A stretch of 64,000 nucleotides of DNA from UBA5972 sp964637875. GTDB taxonomy: Bacteria > Pseudomonadota > Alphaproteobacteria > Rhodobacterales > Rhodobacteraceae. The stretch lies in NCBI GenBank assembly GCA_964637875.1, contig CAZWXK010000001.1:58249-122248 (forward strand), given 5' to 3'. The position numbers and the translations under genes are program-made. This document shows, in pieces, positions 33,584 through 43,207 of this stretch; position 1 is the stretch's first letter, and each line of letters starts with the position of its first letter. Under the pieces are notes generated by a model. It ran no database searches. It saw only the letters and a program-made list of their open reading frames with translations, and had not been told where the DNA came from.

Positions 33584-35459
33584 TTGTCCGAATACCTCGA
33601 CCGAATGAGCCTGCGTGTTGCCCCTGAACTGGTCGCGTTCATCGAGGAACGCGCCCTGCCCGGGACCGGCATCGAAGCGCCCGTTTTCTGGCAAGGTCTG
33701 GCGGCGCTCGTGCGGGATTTCACACCGCGCAACCGCGCGATTCTGGCCCGCCGCGTCGATTTGCAGACCAGGATCGATGATTGGCACAAGGCCATGCGCG
33801 GCCAGCCCCACGACGCCGATGCCTATNNNNNNNNNNNNNNNNNNNNNNNNNNNNNNNNNNNNNNNNNNNNNNNNNNNNNNNNNNNNNNNNNNNNNNNNNN
33901 NNNNNNNNNNNNNNNNNNNNNNNNNNGATGCGCTGGCGGACAGGGCGCAATTTGTCGGTCGCACGGAAAAGGGTTTCCTGCTGGTCAACAATAAGCTGCA
34001 TATCCATGTGATTGTTGATCCCGACAGCGAAATCGGCCGTGATGATCCGGCCAATATCGCCGATATCCACCTTGAAAGCGCGCTTTCCGCGATCATCGAC
34101 CTTGAGGATTCGGTCGCCTGCGTGGATGCGCAGGACAAGGTGCTGGCCTATTCCAACTGGTTGGGCCTGATGCGGGGCGACCTGACCGAAACGGTATCAA
34201 AGGGCGGCAGGACATTCACCCGCGCACTTGTTTCGGATCTGGAATTCACCGCCCCCGACGGCAGCACGGGCCGCCTGAAAGGGCGCGCCCTGATGCTGGT
34301 GCGTAATGTCGGCCATCTGATGACCAACCCGGCCATCCTCGACCCCCGGGGCGACGAGGTGTTCGAGGGGCTGATGGACGCCATGATCACCACGCTGTGC
34401 GCGCTCCATGACATCAGGGGCGCGCGCCGCAATTCGGCCGCCGGCTCGATCTATGTGGTCAAGCCCAAGATGCACGGACCCGAAGAGGTGGCCTTTGCAA
34501 GTGACGTGTTCACCCATGTCGAAGGGGCGCTGGGCCTGCCGCAATACACTGTCAAGCTGGGCATCATGGACGAGGAACGCCGCACCAGCGTGAACCTCAA
34601 GGAATGTATCCGCGCGGCGAAACATCGGGTGGCCTTTATCAATACCGGCTTTCTCGATCGTACCGGCGACGAGATCCATACCTCGATGGAGGCGGGCGCC
34701 ATGATCCGCAAGGGGGACATGAAGAACACCCCCTGGATCAGGGCCTATGAGGACAACAATGTCGATACGGGCCTTGCCTGCGGTCTGCGGGGCAGGGCGC
34801 AGATCGGCAAGGGGATGTGGGCCATGCCCGACATGATGGCGGCAATGCTGGAACAGAAGATCGCACACCCCAAGGCAGGCGCCAACACCGCCTGGGTGCC
34901 CAGCCCCACCGCTGCCACGCTGCACGCCACCCATTACCACAAGGTGGATGTCGCCGCCCGGCAAGAGGAACTGGCCCGCGCCGGGCGCCGCGCCTCGATG
35001 GACGACCTGCTGTTGATCCCGCTGGCCGCGCCCCCGGTCTGGACCGCCGACGAAATCACCGCCGAGCTGGAAAACAACGCCCAGGGCATCCTTGGCTATG
35101 TGGTTCGCTGGATCGACCAGGGCGTGGGCTGTTCCAAGGTGCCCGACATCCATGATGTCGGCCTGATGGAAGACCGCGCCACCTGCCGAATTTCCAGCCA
35201 GCATATGGCCAACTGGCTGCATCACGGGATCGTTTCGACCGAGCAAGTGCTGGAGGTGATGAAACGCATGGCCGCGGTTGTCGATCGTCAGAATGCGGGC
35301 GATCCGCTCTATCGGCCAATGTCCCCCCGTTTCGACGGGGTGGCCTTTCGCGCGGCCTGTGATCTGGTTTTCAAGGGCCGAAGGCAGCCCTCGGGCTATA
35401 CCGAGCCGATCCTTCACGCCCGCCGCCTGGAGTGGAAGGAGGAATTCCGGAAAGGGTAA
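33584..35459 (+). CDS. glcB: Malate synthase G, interrupted by a scaffold gap
   Basis: The enzyme condenses glyoxylate with acetyl-CoA to malate (glyoxylate shunt). The start is TTG 33584, with AAGGAG at 33571-33576. The first 81 codons (SEYLDRMSLRVAPELVAFI) are in one frame. After 100 Ns (33827-33926) the other 511 codons are in another frame: DALADRAQFVGRTEKGFLL, IDLEDSVACVDA, AGSIYVVKPKMHGPEEVAF, MGIMDEERRTSVNL-like and SSQHMANWLHHGI. Visible parts total 592 residues against about 720 in the family. Some 110-130 residues are therefore missing, and the true gap is several hundred bases. Isoform G is chosen on length and the late cysteine/histidine segments. Confidence 0.92.
33827..33926. 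other. Assembly gap (100 N) inside malate synthase G
   Basis: Exactly 100 Ns; the reading frame changes across it and more than 100 residues of the family are absent, so the length is nominal. Confidence 0.95.
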
Positions 35460-35471
35460 GGATGTCTGTCC

Positions 35472-35639
35472 GGGGATCGGTATGGGGATCGGTATGGGGA
35501 TCGGTNNNNNNNNNNNNNNNNNNNNNNNNNNNNNNNNNNNNNNNNNNNNNNNNNNNNNNNNNNNNNNNNNNNNNNNNNNNNNNNNNNNNNNNNNNNNNNN
35601 NNNNNGGGGATCGGTATGGGGATCGGTATGGGGATCGGT
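35472..35639 (+). repeat. 12-bp minisatellite (GGGGATCGGTAT)n with assembly gap
   Basis: Perfect units begin at 35472, 35484 and 35496 (the last cut at 10 bases), and again at 35606, 35618 and 35630. The 100-N gap at 35506-35605 splits the array. The true copy number is unknown. The array fills most of the space between malate synthase G and the PuuD-type gene, and its unit is a multiple of three. Confidence 0.9.
35506..35605. other. Assembly gap (100 N) inside the minisatellite
   Basis: Exactly 100 Ns flanked on both sides by the same 34 bases of tandem 12-bp repeat; the assembler evidently could not span the array. Confidence 0.95.
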
Positions 35640-35732
35640 CCGGGGAATGTGATCGAAAACGACTCGACCGTCACGTCCCGATGCGGTATTGACTGCGCCG
35701 ACCGGTCACAGCTTCCAGCGCAGGAACCCTAC

Positions 35733-36512
35733 ATGACCCGCCCGGTAATCGGCATCATTGGCAATCACGCAATACTGGGTGATGACTATCCGGTACAGGC
35801 CACCGGAATGATCAATATCGAGGCCGTGTCAAAGGTCGCCGACGGCTTGCCCCTGATGGTGCCGGCCGACCCGCGTTATGTGGACATCCCCTCGGTGATC
35901 GAGGCCTGCGACGGGTTTGTCTTTACCGGCGGTCGGCCTAACGTCCACCCGAAATATTATGGCGAGGAAGAGACCGAGAAACACGGTACCTTCGACCAGT
36001 GTCGCGACCTTCTGACGCTGGATCTGATTCGCACATCTGTACAGCGCGGACAGCCGGTTCTGGGAATATGCCGCGGGTTTCAGGAATTCAACGTGGCTTT
36101 CGGCGGGACATTGCATCCCGAAATCCGCGAGTTGCCAGGGCGGATCAACCACCGTATGCCGCCCGACGGCACGCTTGCCGAACGTTTTGCCCCCCGGCAC
36201 GAAATCACCCTGACGCCGGGGGGGATATTTGCCCGTCTGTTCGGCGCCGAAAGGGTGATGGTGAACTCGTTGCATGGTCAGGGAATCAAGGAGCCCGGCC
36301 CTCGTATCGTGATCGAAGGCCTCGCCGTGGATGGCACCCCCGAGGCCATTCATGTCAAGGACGCCCCCGGCTTTGCGCTGGCGGTGCAGTGGCACCCGGA
36401 ATATGACGCGGCGAACAACCCTGTCTCGCGCCCCCTGTTTCAGGCCTTTGGCGAGGCTGCGCGCATGTGGAAACGGGGCGAGCGCGCCAATCCGCTGGCC
36501 AGATCTGCCTGA
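35733..36512 (+). CDS. Gamma-glutamyl-gamma-aminobutyrate hydrolase family protein (class I glutamine amidotransferase fold)
   Basis: The 259-residue protein is a PuuD-like peptidase C26. The N-terminus reads TRPVIGIIGNHAIL, the nucleophile elbow is LGICRGFQEFNVAFGG (catalytic cysteine), and the closing histidine-glutamate pair lies in VQWHPEYDA. Family members split gamma-glutamyl amides, for example in putrescine use. The ATG at 35733 has a weak GGAA upstream; an in-frame ATG at 35616 would translate the minisatellite and is rejected. No other putrescine genes are near, so the precise substrate is open. Confidence 0.82.
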   Translation: MTRPVIGIIGNHAILGDDYPVQATGMINIEAVSKVADGLPLMVPADPRYVDIPSVIEACDGFVFTGGRPNVHPKYYGEEETEKHGTFDQCRDLLTLDLIRTSVQRGQPVLGICRGFQEFNVAFGGTLHPEIRELPGRINHRMPPDGTLAERFAPRHEITLTPGGIFARLFGAERVMVNSLHGQGIKEPGPRIVIEGLAVDGTPEAIHVKDAPGFALAVQWHPEYDAANNPVSRPLFQAFGEAARMWKRGERANPLARSA

Positions 36513-36545
36513 TCGGCCTCTTGCCGCCGGGAAAGCACAGCCTTT

Positions 36546-37520
36546 TCACTCCTCCCAGCGCCACAGTGCCGGGATGAAGCGATAGCCATCTGCAACCGGC
36601 ATCACATGCCCCACGCCCGGAAAGGGAAAGTGATAGCCGAGCACGGCAAATCTTTCGCTGGCGGCCATGTCCAGCAGGCGCTTGCGCGTCTTTATGGTCT
36701 GTTCCGGTTCCATGTCGAAACCGGCCAGCCATTCGGGGCGCTCGACGCTGATATAGGCATGGGTCATGCTGTCGCCCAGCACCAGCAGGCGGTTGCCGTC
36801 GCTTTCGACCATCACGCTCATGTGGCCGGGGGTGTGGCCGAAGGTGGCCATCAGGTGCACCCCGGGCGCAACCTCGTGGCCATCGCGCGCCATCGTCCAT
36901 TCCAGCCCTTCGGTTTTCAGCGCGCTGACCGCTCCGGCTCCGAACTGTTGCAATCTCTCGGGCAGTTGCAACACGCGTCCCGGGGCCATCCACCAGTCAT
37001 ATTCGGTGGTGCCGATGATGTATTCCGCCCCCGGCAGGATCGGCTCGTCAAAGTCGTCGCGTATGCCCCAGAGATGGTCGGGATGGGCGTGGGTAATGAC
37101 CACGTGGGTGATGCTTGCGGGGTCGATTCCCGCAGTCACGAGATTGTCCATCAGCCGGCCTTCCGTTGGCAGAAAGCGGTTGCCTGCCCCCACGTCGATC
37201 AGAATACGGGCATCGTTCAGATCGATAATGGCATGGTTGGTGTGGGCGTATGACCGGGTTTGCGACAGGTAATGGGCTTCGAGAAAGGCAGCAACCTCCT
37301 GCGGATCGGCATTGACCCCAAGGCCCGAGACAGGCACGCCCAGATAGCCGTCTGAGACGATGGTAATCCGCGCCTGGCCGACACGAAAGCGGTGGTAGAC
37401 CGGCTGTGGCGCATCAGGCGCCGAGATTTCAGCCCGCGCCTGCCCGGCCGGCAGACCCAGCGCCGGCGCCGCGGAGGCCATGAACAATATGTCGCGGCGG
37501 TTGGGTTTCCTGATGGTCAT
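36546..37520 (-). CDS. Tat-exported MBL-fold metallo-hydrolase
   Basis: The 324-residue protein begins MTIRKPNRRDILFMASAAP, a twin-arginine signal with hydrophobic core and an AxA site near residue 30, so it is predicted to be folded before export to the periplasm. The metallo-beta-lactamase motif HAHPDHLWG is present, followed by a second histidine in FGHTPGHMSV and an aspartate in LVLGDSM, giving a two-metal site. Such proteins include lactonases and other esterases. The substrate is unknown. It converges on the PuuD-type gene. Confidence 0.82.
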   Translation of the reverse strand: MTIRKPNRRDILFMASAAPALGLPAGQARAEISAPDAPQPVYHRFRVGQARITIVSDGYLGVPVSGLGVNADPQEVAAFLEAHYLSQTRSYAHTNHAIIDLNDARILIDVGAGNRFLPTEGRLMDNLVTAGIDPASITHVVITHAHPDHLWGIRDDFDEPILPGAEYIIGTTEYDWWMAPGRVLQLPERLQQFGAGAVSALKTEGLEWTMARDGHEVAPGVHLMATFGHTPGHMSVMVESDGNRLLVLGDSMTHAYISVERPEWLAGFDMEPEQTIKTRKRLLDMAASERFAVLGYHFPFPGVGHVMPVADGYRFIPALWRWEE

Positions 37521-37631
37521 TGCGTGGCCTCTCCATGAAGTTCCGCCGTTATATTCGATTTATTGAATTTGACCAAGGATTTTCCTCACGACCGCGACGC
37601 AATCGTCCCGTCTCCGGGCCAGCATGGCCGC

Positions 37632-38129
37632 TCAGGGTCGTGACCGCCCTGCCGCGCCGACCGCGCGCCCGATCCCCTCGGGGCGTGGCAGGCGGGAATG
37701 GCATTTTTCGATCATCGCCAGGCGTTCGGCAACATGGGGCAGAGGTGGACAGGCGCGCCGTGTTTCCAGGCTGACGTGGATCAGCATCTGTTCGCAGGTT
37801 GCCAGCAGACGGCCATCCTGGTGATACATCATCCCGAACACATGCATCCGCTTGCCCGAACCTGACAGAAGCAGCGTCTCCACCCGGATTCCGGCCCCTG
37901 CCCGTACCTCGTCAAGGTGGCGGATATGGGTTTCGGCGGTAAAATAGCTGTTGCCGCCGGCAATATAGGTCGCGTCCGCTCCGACGAGTTCCATGAATCG
38001 ATCAGTTGCATTCGAGAACGCCTCGAGATAGCGCGCCTCGTTCATGTGGCCGTTATAGTCGGTCCACTCTTGCGGCACGATCCTGGAAAGGGTCTCGACC
38101 GGGCCGGAAAAGTCGATTTCTGCGGTCAT
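37632..38129 (-). CDS. Acyl-CoA thioesterase, hotdog fold
   Basis: The 165-residue protein shows the hotdog thioesterase start VPQEWTDYNGHMNEARYLEAFSNATD, where DYNGHMN corresponds to the catalytic region of the 4-HBT group. Later segments SYFTAETHIRHLDEV and EQMLIHVSLETRR are also typical. A strong GAGGGAGG ribosome site precedes the start at 38129. Proteins like this occur in carnitine catabolism as betainyl-CoA thioesterases in related bacteria, but no carnitine genes are visible here. The last 20 residues are Arg/Pro-rich and not conserved-looking. Confidence 0.8.
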   Translation of the reverse strand: MTAEIDFSGPVETLSRIVPQEWTDYNGHMNEARYLEAFSNATDRFMELVGADATYIAGGNSYFTAETHIRHLDEVRAGAGIRVETLLLSGSGKRMHVFGMMYHQDGRLLATCEQMLIHVSLETRRACPPLPHVAERLAMIEKCHSRLPRPEGIGRAVGAAGRSRP

Positions 38130-38378
38130 GTGGTGCCTCCCTCGGATATGGGGGCATCCTCGGGAATGGTCCGCGGAAGGTCAAGTTGTCATGGCGATGC
38201 CAAGCGTGATCACGTTGCCTCCGGTAAACGTGATCACAATCGTCCTGCCGCGCAGCACAACCGGTGGGCAAACATGCGAACAGCCTGTGGATCCCCTGAA
38301 AAATACAACAATAATCAATCTACTATCGACTGATCCTGCTGTGAATAACAACGACCACCAAAAAAACCGGGGGGGGCG

Positions 38379-39986
38379 TCAGACCTGCATTTCCTTGATG
38401 GCGCTTAGCGTCAGTTCGGGATAGTCGCGGATGATCCGGTCGATATCCCATTGCAGGCGCGTCAGATAGACCAGATCGCCGTCGTTGTCATGGGAAATAT
38501 GCCCCTTGTTGGCGTTGACGAATCTGTCCACCGCCTCCTTGGGGCCGGTGATCCAGCGGGCCGAGGTGAATTGGCTGGGCTCGAACCGCACGGGCAGGGA
38601 ATATTCCTGCTCGATGCGGCTGGCCAGCACCTCGAATTGCAGCGCGCCGACGACGCCGACGATAAATCCCGGGCCAACCATGGGCTTGAACACCTTGGCG
38701 GCACCCTCCTCGGCAAACTGCATCAGGGCCTTTTCCAGATGCTTGGCCTTCATGGGGTCGCCTGCGCGCACATTTTGCAGCAGTTCGGGCGCGAAAGAGG
38801 GAATTCCCTTCACGCGCAGCATCTCGCCCTCGGTCAGGGTGTCGCCAATGCGCAGCTGGCCGTGATTCGGGATGCCGATGATGTCGCCGGCCCAGGCCTC
38901 TTCGGTCAATTCGCGGTCGGATGCCAGAAACATCACCGGGTTGGAAATCGCCATGGGTTTCTTGCTGCGCACATGGGTCAGTTTCATCCCGCGCCTGAAA
39001 TGGCCGGAACACAGGCGCAGAAAGGCCACCCGGTCGCGGTGTTTCGGGTCCATATTGGCCTGTACCTTGAAGACAAAGCCCGCGACCCCGCGTTCCTCGG
39101 GCGAAATCTGGCGCGGCTCGGCGGCACAGGGCTGGGGTGGGGGGGCGAATTCGCCGATGCCCAGCATCAGTTCCTGTACGCCGAATGAATTGATCGCGCT
39201 GCCAAACCAGATCGGCGACATGGTGCCGTCATGCACCGCCTGCCGGTCGAATTCAGGCAGCAGGCCGCGGGCCATCTCGACCTCGTCGCGCAGTTTTTCC
39301 AGCAGGTCGGCGGGGACGTGCTGCTCCAGCAGCGGGTCTTCAAGCCCGTTGATCTCGATGGTTTCGGCGACACGGTTCCGGTCGGCGCGGTCCATCAGAA
39401 GCAGGCGGTCGCGCAGCAGGTCATAGCATCCGATGAAATCGCGCCCCATGCCGATGGGCCAGCTGGCCGGGGTCACGTCGATTGCCAGGTTTTCCTGTAT
39501 TTCGTCAATAATATCGAATGTATCTCGGCTTTCCCTGTCCATCTTGTTGCAAAAAGTCAAAATAGGAAGGTCGCGCAGACGGCATACCTCGAACAGTTTG
39601 CGGGTCTGGCTTTCCACGCCCTTGGCCCCGTCGATCACCATTACGGCGGCATCGACCGCAGTCAGGGTGCGGTAGGTGTCTTCGGAAAAATCGGCGTGGC
39701 CGGGGGTGTCGACCAGGTTGAACCACCAGTCGCCAAAGGGAAACGACATGGCCGATGCGGAAACCGAGATCCCGCGCTCCTGCTCCATCTTCATGTAGTC
39801 CGAGCGCGTGCGCCGGGCCTCGCCCTTGGCGCGCACCTGTCCGGCCATCTGGATCGCGCCCCCATACAGCAGGAACTTTTCCGTCAGCGTCGTCTTGCCG
39901 GCATCAGGGTGGCTGATGATCGCAAAGGTCCGGCGGCGGGCAATTTCGGGCGGCAGGGCGGGCATGTTGGTGGGGCGATCAGGCAT
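38379..39986 (-). CDS. prfC: Peptide chain release factor 3
   Basis: RF3 is the GTPase that recycles class I release factors from ribosomes. The 535-residue protein has the G1 motif SHPDAGKTTLTEKFL, G2 region GISVSASAM, G3 DTPGHADFSEDTY and G4 NKMDR. It continues with the elongation-factor-like domains (DPMKAKHLEKALMQFAEEG) typical of RF3. The start at 39986 (MPDRPTNMPALPPEIARR) is preferred; the Met seven codons later is an alternative. The long extension upstream overlaps the divergent protease promoter and is rejected. Confidence 0.93.
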   Translation of the reverse strand: MPDRPTNMPALPPEIARRRTFAIISHPDAGKTTLTEKFLLYGGAIQMAGQVRAKGEARRTRSDYMKMEQERGISVSASAMSFPFGDWWFNLVDTPGHADFSEDTYRTLTAVDAAVMVIDGAKGVESQTRKLFEVCRLRDLPILTFCNKMDRESRDTFDIIDEIQENLAIDVTPASWPIGMGRDFIGCYDLLRDRLLLMDRADRNRVAETIEINGLEDPLLEQHVPADLLEKLRDEVEMARGLLPEFDRQAVHDGTMSPIWFGSAINSFGVQELMLGIGEFAPPPQPCAAEPRQISPEERGVAGFVFKVQANMDPKHRDRVAFLRLCSGHFRRGMKLTHVRSKKPMAISNPVMFLASDRELTEEAWAGDIIGIPNHGQLRIGDTLTEGEMLRVKGIPSFAPELLQNVRAGDPMKAKHLEKALMQFAEEGAAKVFKPMVGPGFIVGVVGALQFEVLASRIEQEYSLPVRFEPSQFTSARWITGPKEAVDRFVNANKGHISHDNDGDLVYLTRLQWDIDRIIRDYPELTLSAIKEMQV

Positions 39987-40177
39987 GACGGGCGATATAG
40001 GCGAGGCGCGCACAAAGGGCAAGCGCGCCCGCGGTCCACGGGCCGCAACCGCGTCTGTCGTGGCTGCGAGCATCTTGATCTGGCCGACCTGTCTTGCAAG
40101 ACTGGACAAGAGCAGGGCCGTGCAGCTGTACCGCCCACCGAAACATGAAAAAGGCGCACGCGCAGGGAGGAACCTTG

Positions 40178-41733
40178 ATGGCCGTACAAGGCAGCTATCG
40201 TCAGATGGCCAACTATCTGACAACGGGGTATTGGGCATGGCTGGGCGGCCGTGAACGGAAATTCGATCACCTCAACCTGACGATCGATATTTCGGCCCTG
40301 CAGGCCCCCGATCAGGCCTTTGCGAAGGCCGCGCTCGACCTGTGGACGGATGTTTCGGGCCTGACCTACAGCATTGTCGCTTCGGGCGGCGCCGATATCA
40401 CCTTTCAGGACACGGGTATTGGCGCCATCACCAATACCAGCATCACATACGGCGCGACGGGTCCGGCCACGCTGACCGCGGCGACGGTGAACATCGATAC
40501 TTCCTGGGGTGGAGGTGTGGGAGCGCCGCTTTACAGCTATCGCTTTGCCACCTTCATTCACGAGGTCGGTCATGCGTTGGGGCTGGGACATCAGGGGCCC
40601 TACAATGCCACGGCAAGCTACCCCGCGGACGCCGCCTTTACCAATGACTCATGGCAATTGTCGGTGATGTCCTATTTCGACCAGGTCGCAAATACGTCGA
40701 TCACCGCGACAAAGGCCTATTTCCTTACGCCCCAGATCGTCGATATCCTCGCGGTCCAGAGCCTTTACGGCGCGGGGGTGGCCCGCCCCGGCAACACGAT
40801 CTACGGGGTAGGAAACAACACCGGGCGCGCGTCCTTTGATGCCGGTTTTGCCGATATGCCGACGGTCACGATCTATGACAGCGGTGGCAGGGACAGGATG
40901 GACTATTCCGGCACCACGGCCGATCAGACGATCGACCTGCGCCCCGGTGGAATCTCCAGCGTTCACGGCAAGACCGGCAATATCGTCATCGCCAAGGGCA
41001 CGATCATCGAAGACGCAGTTGGCGGTTCCGGCAAGGATCGCATCATCGGCAATGGTGCAGGCAACCTGCTTGAGGGAGGCGCCGGCAGGGACAGCATGTT
41101 CGGAAAGGGCGGTGCCGACCGCCTGATCGGCGGCNNNNNNNNNNNNNNNNNNNNNNNNNNNNNNNNNNNNNNNNNNNNNNNNNNNNNNNNNNNNNNNNNN
41201 NNNNNNNNNNNNNNNNNNNNNNNNNNNNNNNNNNCGCCGGCAGGGACAGCATGTTCGGAAAGGGCGGTGCCGACCGCCTGATCGGCGGCGCGGGGCGCGA
41301 CAGGGAAATCGGCGGTGGCGGAAACGACCGGCTGATCGGCGGTGGCGGTGGCGACCGGCTGGTCGGCGGCAACGGACATGACACCCTGATCGGCGGCGGC
41401 GGCAAGGACCACCTGCGTGGCGGGGCCGGCAGTGACGTGCTCAAGGGCGGGGCCGGTGACGATATCCTGCAAGGTGGGCGCGGGGCCGATGTTTTCGTCT
41501 TTTCGGTGCGTGGTGGCCACGACCAGATCGTCGATTTTGTCTATAACGTCGATACCGTGCGGCTGGATGCGCGCCTATGGGGTGGCGGGCTGGCGGTTGC
41601 CGACGTGCTGGCAACCTACGCGCATGTCACGGCCGGGGGAGATGTCGTTCTGGATTTCGGCGGGACGGACACGTTGACGTTTACCGGCCTTGGCGCGGCA
41701 AATCTGCTGCTCAACGACATGGTGATTGTCTAG
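40178..41733 (+). CDS. Serralysin-like RTX metalloprotease, interrupted by a scaffold gap
   Basis: This is a secreted zinc protease of family M10. The N-terminal catalytic domain carries the zinc motif HEVGHALGLGH and the Met-turn SVMSYF. The C-terminal part has glycine-rich calcium-binding nonapeptides (GGAGRD, GGGGNDRL, GGNGHDTL, GGAGDDIL) and ends in LLNDMVIV, a type I secretion-like tail; there is no signal peptide. GGGAGG precedes ATG 40178. The 100-N gap (41135-41234) lies in the repeats; the same 55 bases flank both sides, and merging them restores one frame of 466 codons. No type I exporter genes are adjacent. Confidence 0.88.
41135..41234. other. Assembly gap (100 N) inside the RTX repeats
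   Basis: The 55 bases at 41080-41134 recur exactly at 41235-41289. Removing the Ns and one copy (155 bases) joins the two reading frames. The gap may be zero, or may hide further calcium-binding repeats. Confidence 0.9.
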
Positions 41734-41812
41734 GGCCTGTCGCATATGATCGGATCAGGCATATGTTCGAGACAGGGCAGACGACCCCTCGCGAGGCCCG
41801 AGCCGGGGGATT

Positions 41813-41834
41813 GCGTATTTGGGCAAAGAAGAAG
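41813..41834 (+). repeat. Dispersed intergenic element, copy 5
   Basis: GCGTATTTGG then GCAAAGAAGAAG, 160 bases before prmA and after the protease stop. It is preceded by CCCGAGCCGGGGG-type G/C-rich sequence. Confidence 0.8.
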
Positions 41835-41994
41835 GCGGGTGCAGGGCATGTCGATGTTGACCTTGCCGGAACGGGCACACGCCCGGCCGCCACACGCCGG
41901 GGCGCGCGGACCTGATCAGGGGTTGAACCGGGGGCTTGACCAGGGGGTGGGGCGCGGCGTATCGCGTTGTACCGCCCCAAGGCCCGAGGATCCC

Positions 41995-42879
41995 ATGCCC
42001 ACATATACCGCGTTGACCACCCTCGAAACCCGCGCAGGCGCCGAGGCCTTGTCCGAGGCGATGGAGCGTCTTTCACCAGCACCCGCGGGCATCGGTCTGC
42101 TGGAAGTCGAGGATGGGTCGGGCCTGTTCGAGGTGGGGGGGTATTTCACCGAAGCGCCGGATACGGTTGCGCTTGCCCTTCTTGCCACGGCATTTGATGC
42201 GCGGCCCTTTGCGGTATCGGAACTGCCCGATGTCGACTGGGTGGCCCATGTGCGCCGGGAACTGGCGCCGGTAAGGGCGGGGCGATTCTTTCTGTATGGC
42301 AGCCATGATGCCGACAGGCTGGCCAACCTGCCCGATGATATGGTGCCGTTGCTGATAGATGCGGCGATGGCATTCGGTACCGGCCACCACGATACGACGC
42401 GCGGTTGCCTGATCGCGCTTGATCGTCTGCTGATGCAGGGCCTTGAGGCGGCGTCGGTTGCCGATATCGGTTGCGGCACCGCCGTTCTGGCCATGGCGGC
42501 AAAACGGGTCTGGCCAGACGCACGGGTTCTGGCCAGCGATATCGACGAGGTCGCGGTCGAGACGGCGCAGGCAAACCTGGTGTTCAACGATCTGGCCGGG
42601 CAGATCGAATGTCTCGGCTGTCCGGGTTTCAACCATGAAAGGTTGCGCAGGCAGGGGCCTTTCGATCTGGTTTTCGCCAATATACTCAAGGCGCCGCTTG
42701 TGCAGCTGGCGCCAGACATGGCCGAACATGTCGCGCCGGGCGGGCATGTCATCCTGTCGGGGATCCTGAACGAACAGGCCGACGAGGTGACCGACGCTTA
42801 CGAGGAGCACGGATTTTCCCCATGTGACCACGATCGTCTGGGTGAGTGGACGACCCTGACCATGCGCAAGCCGCGATGA
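41995..42879 (+). CDS. prmA: Ribosomal protein L11 methyltransferase
   Basis: PrmA trimethylates lysines and the N-terminus of ribosomal protein L11. The 294-residue protein has a small N-terminal L11-recognition domain (MPTYTALTTLETRAGAEAL), then the SAM-binding motif VADIGCGTAVLAMAAKR, the acidic residue in LASDIDEVAVETAQAN, and the substrate motif FANILKAPL. ATG 41995 is chosen because CGAGGA precedes it; an in-frame upstream extension would run through the dispersed element. The length is typical for the order. Confidence 0.92.
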   Translation: MPTYTALTTLETRAGAEALSEAMERLSPAPAGIGLLEVEDGSGLFEVGGYFTEAPDTVALALLATAFDARPFAVSELPDVDWVAHVRRELAPVRAGRFFLYGSHDADRLANLPDDMVPLLIDAAMAFGTGHHDTTRGCLIALDRLLMQGLEAASVADIGCGTAVLAMAAKRVWPDARVLASDIDEVAVETAQANLVFNDLAGQIECLGCPGFNHERLRRQGPFDLVFANILKAPLVQLAPDMAEHVAPGGHVILSGILNEQADEVTDAYEEHGFSPCDHDRLGEWTTLTMRKPR

Positions 42880-42985
42880 CACGCGGCCTGCCCCAGCCGA
42901 TGACGGCGACCCGGCCCGACCGAGAAAGGGCCGCCCCTGCCAAGGGAAGGCCCTTTGTCCGAAACGGCAAGGATGTGGCCCGCGC

Positions 42986-43207
42986 TCAGATCCTGCGGGC
43001 GGCGTTGCGGGCCACGCGGTCGATATCTGCCGGGGTCAGACCGATGTCTTCCAGTTGGCGCAGGCTCAGGCGTTCGAGCTCACGGCGCGTGCGACGCGCA
43101 TCGTTCCACTCGACGAACGCATTCCACAGCGCCTCGACGCGCGACACGATGTGATAGGCGGTTTCGGCGCCAAGCGGTGCCGGTCTTGTCAGTCCTTGAT
43201 AGGCCAT
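42986..43207 (-). CDS. DUF1127 domain-containing small protein
   Basis: The 73-residue protein ends in the DUF1127 (YjiS-like) motif WNDARRTRRELERLSLRQLEDIGLTPADID, rich in arginine. Proteins of this group in alphaproteobacteria affect RNA metabolism, phosphate or stress responses through small-RNA or protein binding, but the role here is unknown. An AAGGGAAGAG-type ribosome site lies just before the start at 43207. It is divergent from ruvC, with 294 bases between; that spacer holds several TGCA tetramers without the N6 spacing seen in the box island. Confidence 0.88.
   Translation of the reverse strand: MAYQGLTRPAPLGAETAYHIVSRVEALWNAFVEWNDARRTRRELERLSLRQLEDIGLTPADIDRVARNAARRI

Noticed and set aside
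35616..35732. In-frame extension of the PuuD-type gene into the minisatellite
   Set aside because: It gives a Gly-Ile-Gly-Met leader with no ribosome site; the family N-terminus begins at 35733.
41746..41994. N-terminal extension of prmA in frame upstream
   Set aside because: It would translate the dispersed intergenic element; the conserved PrmA start begins at 41995.
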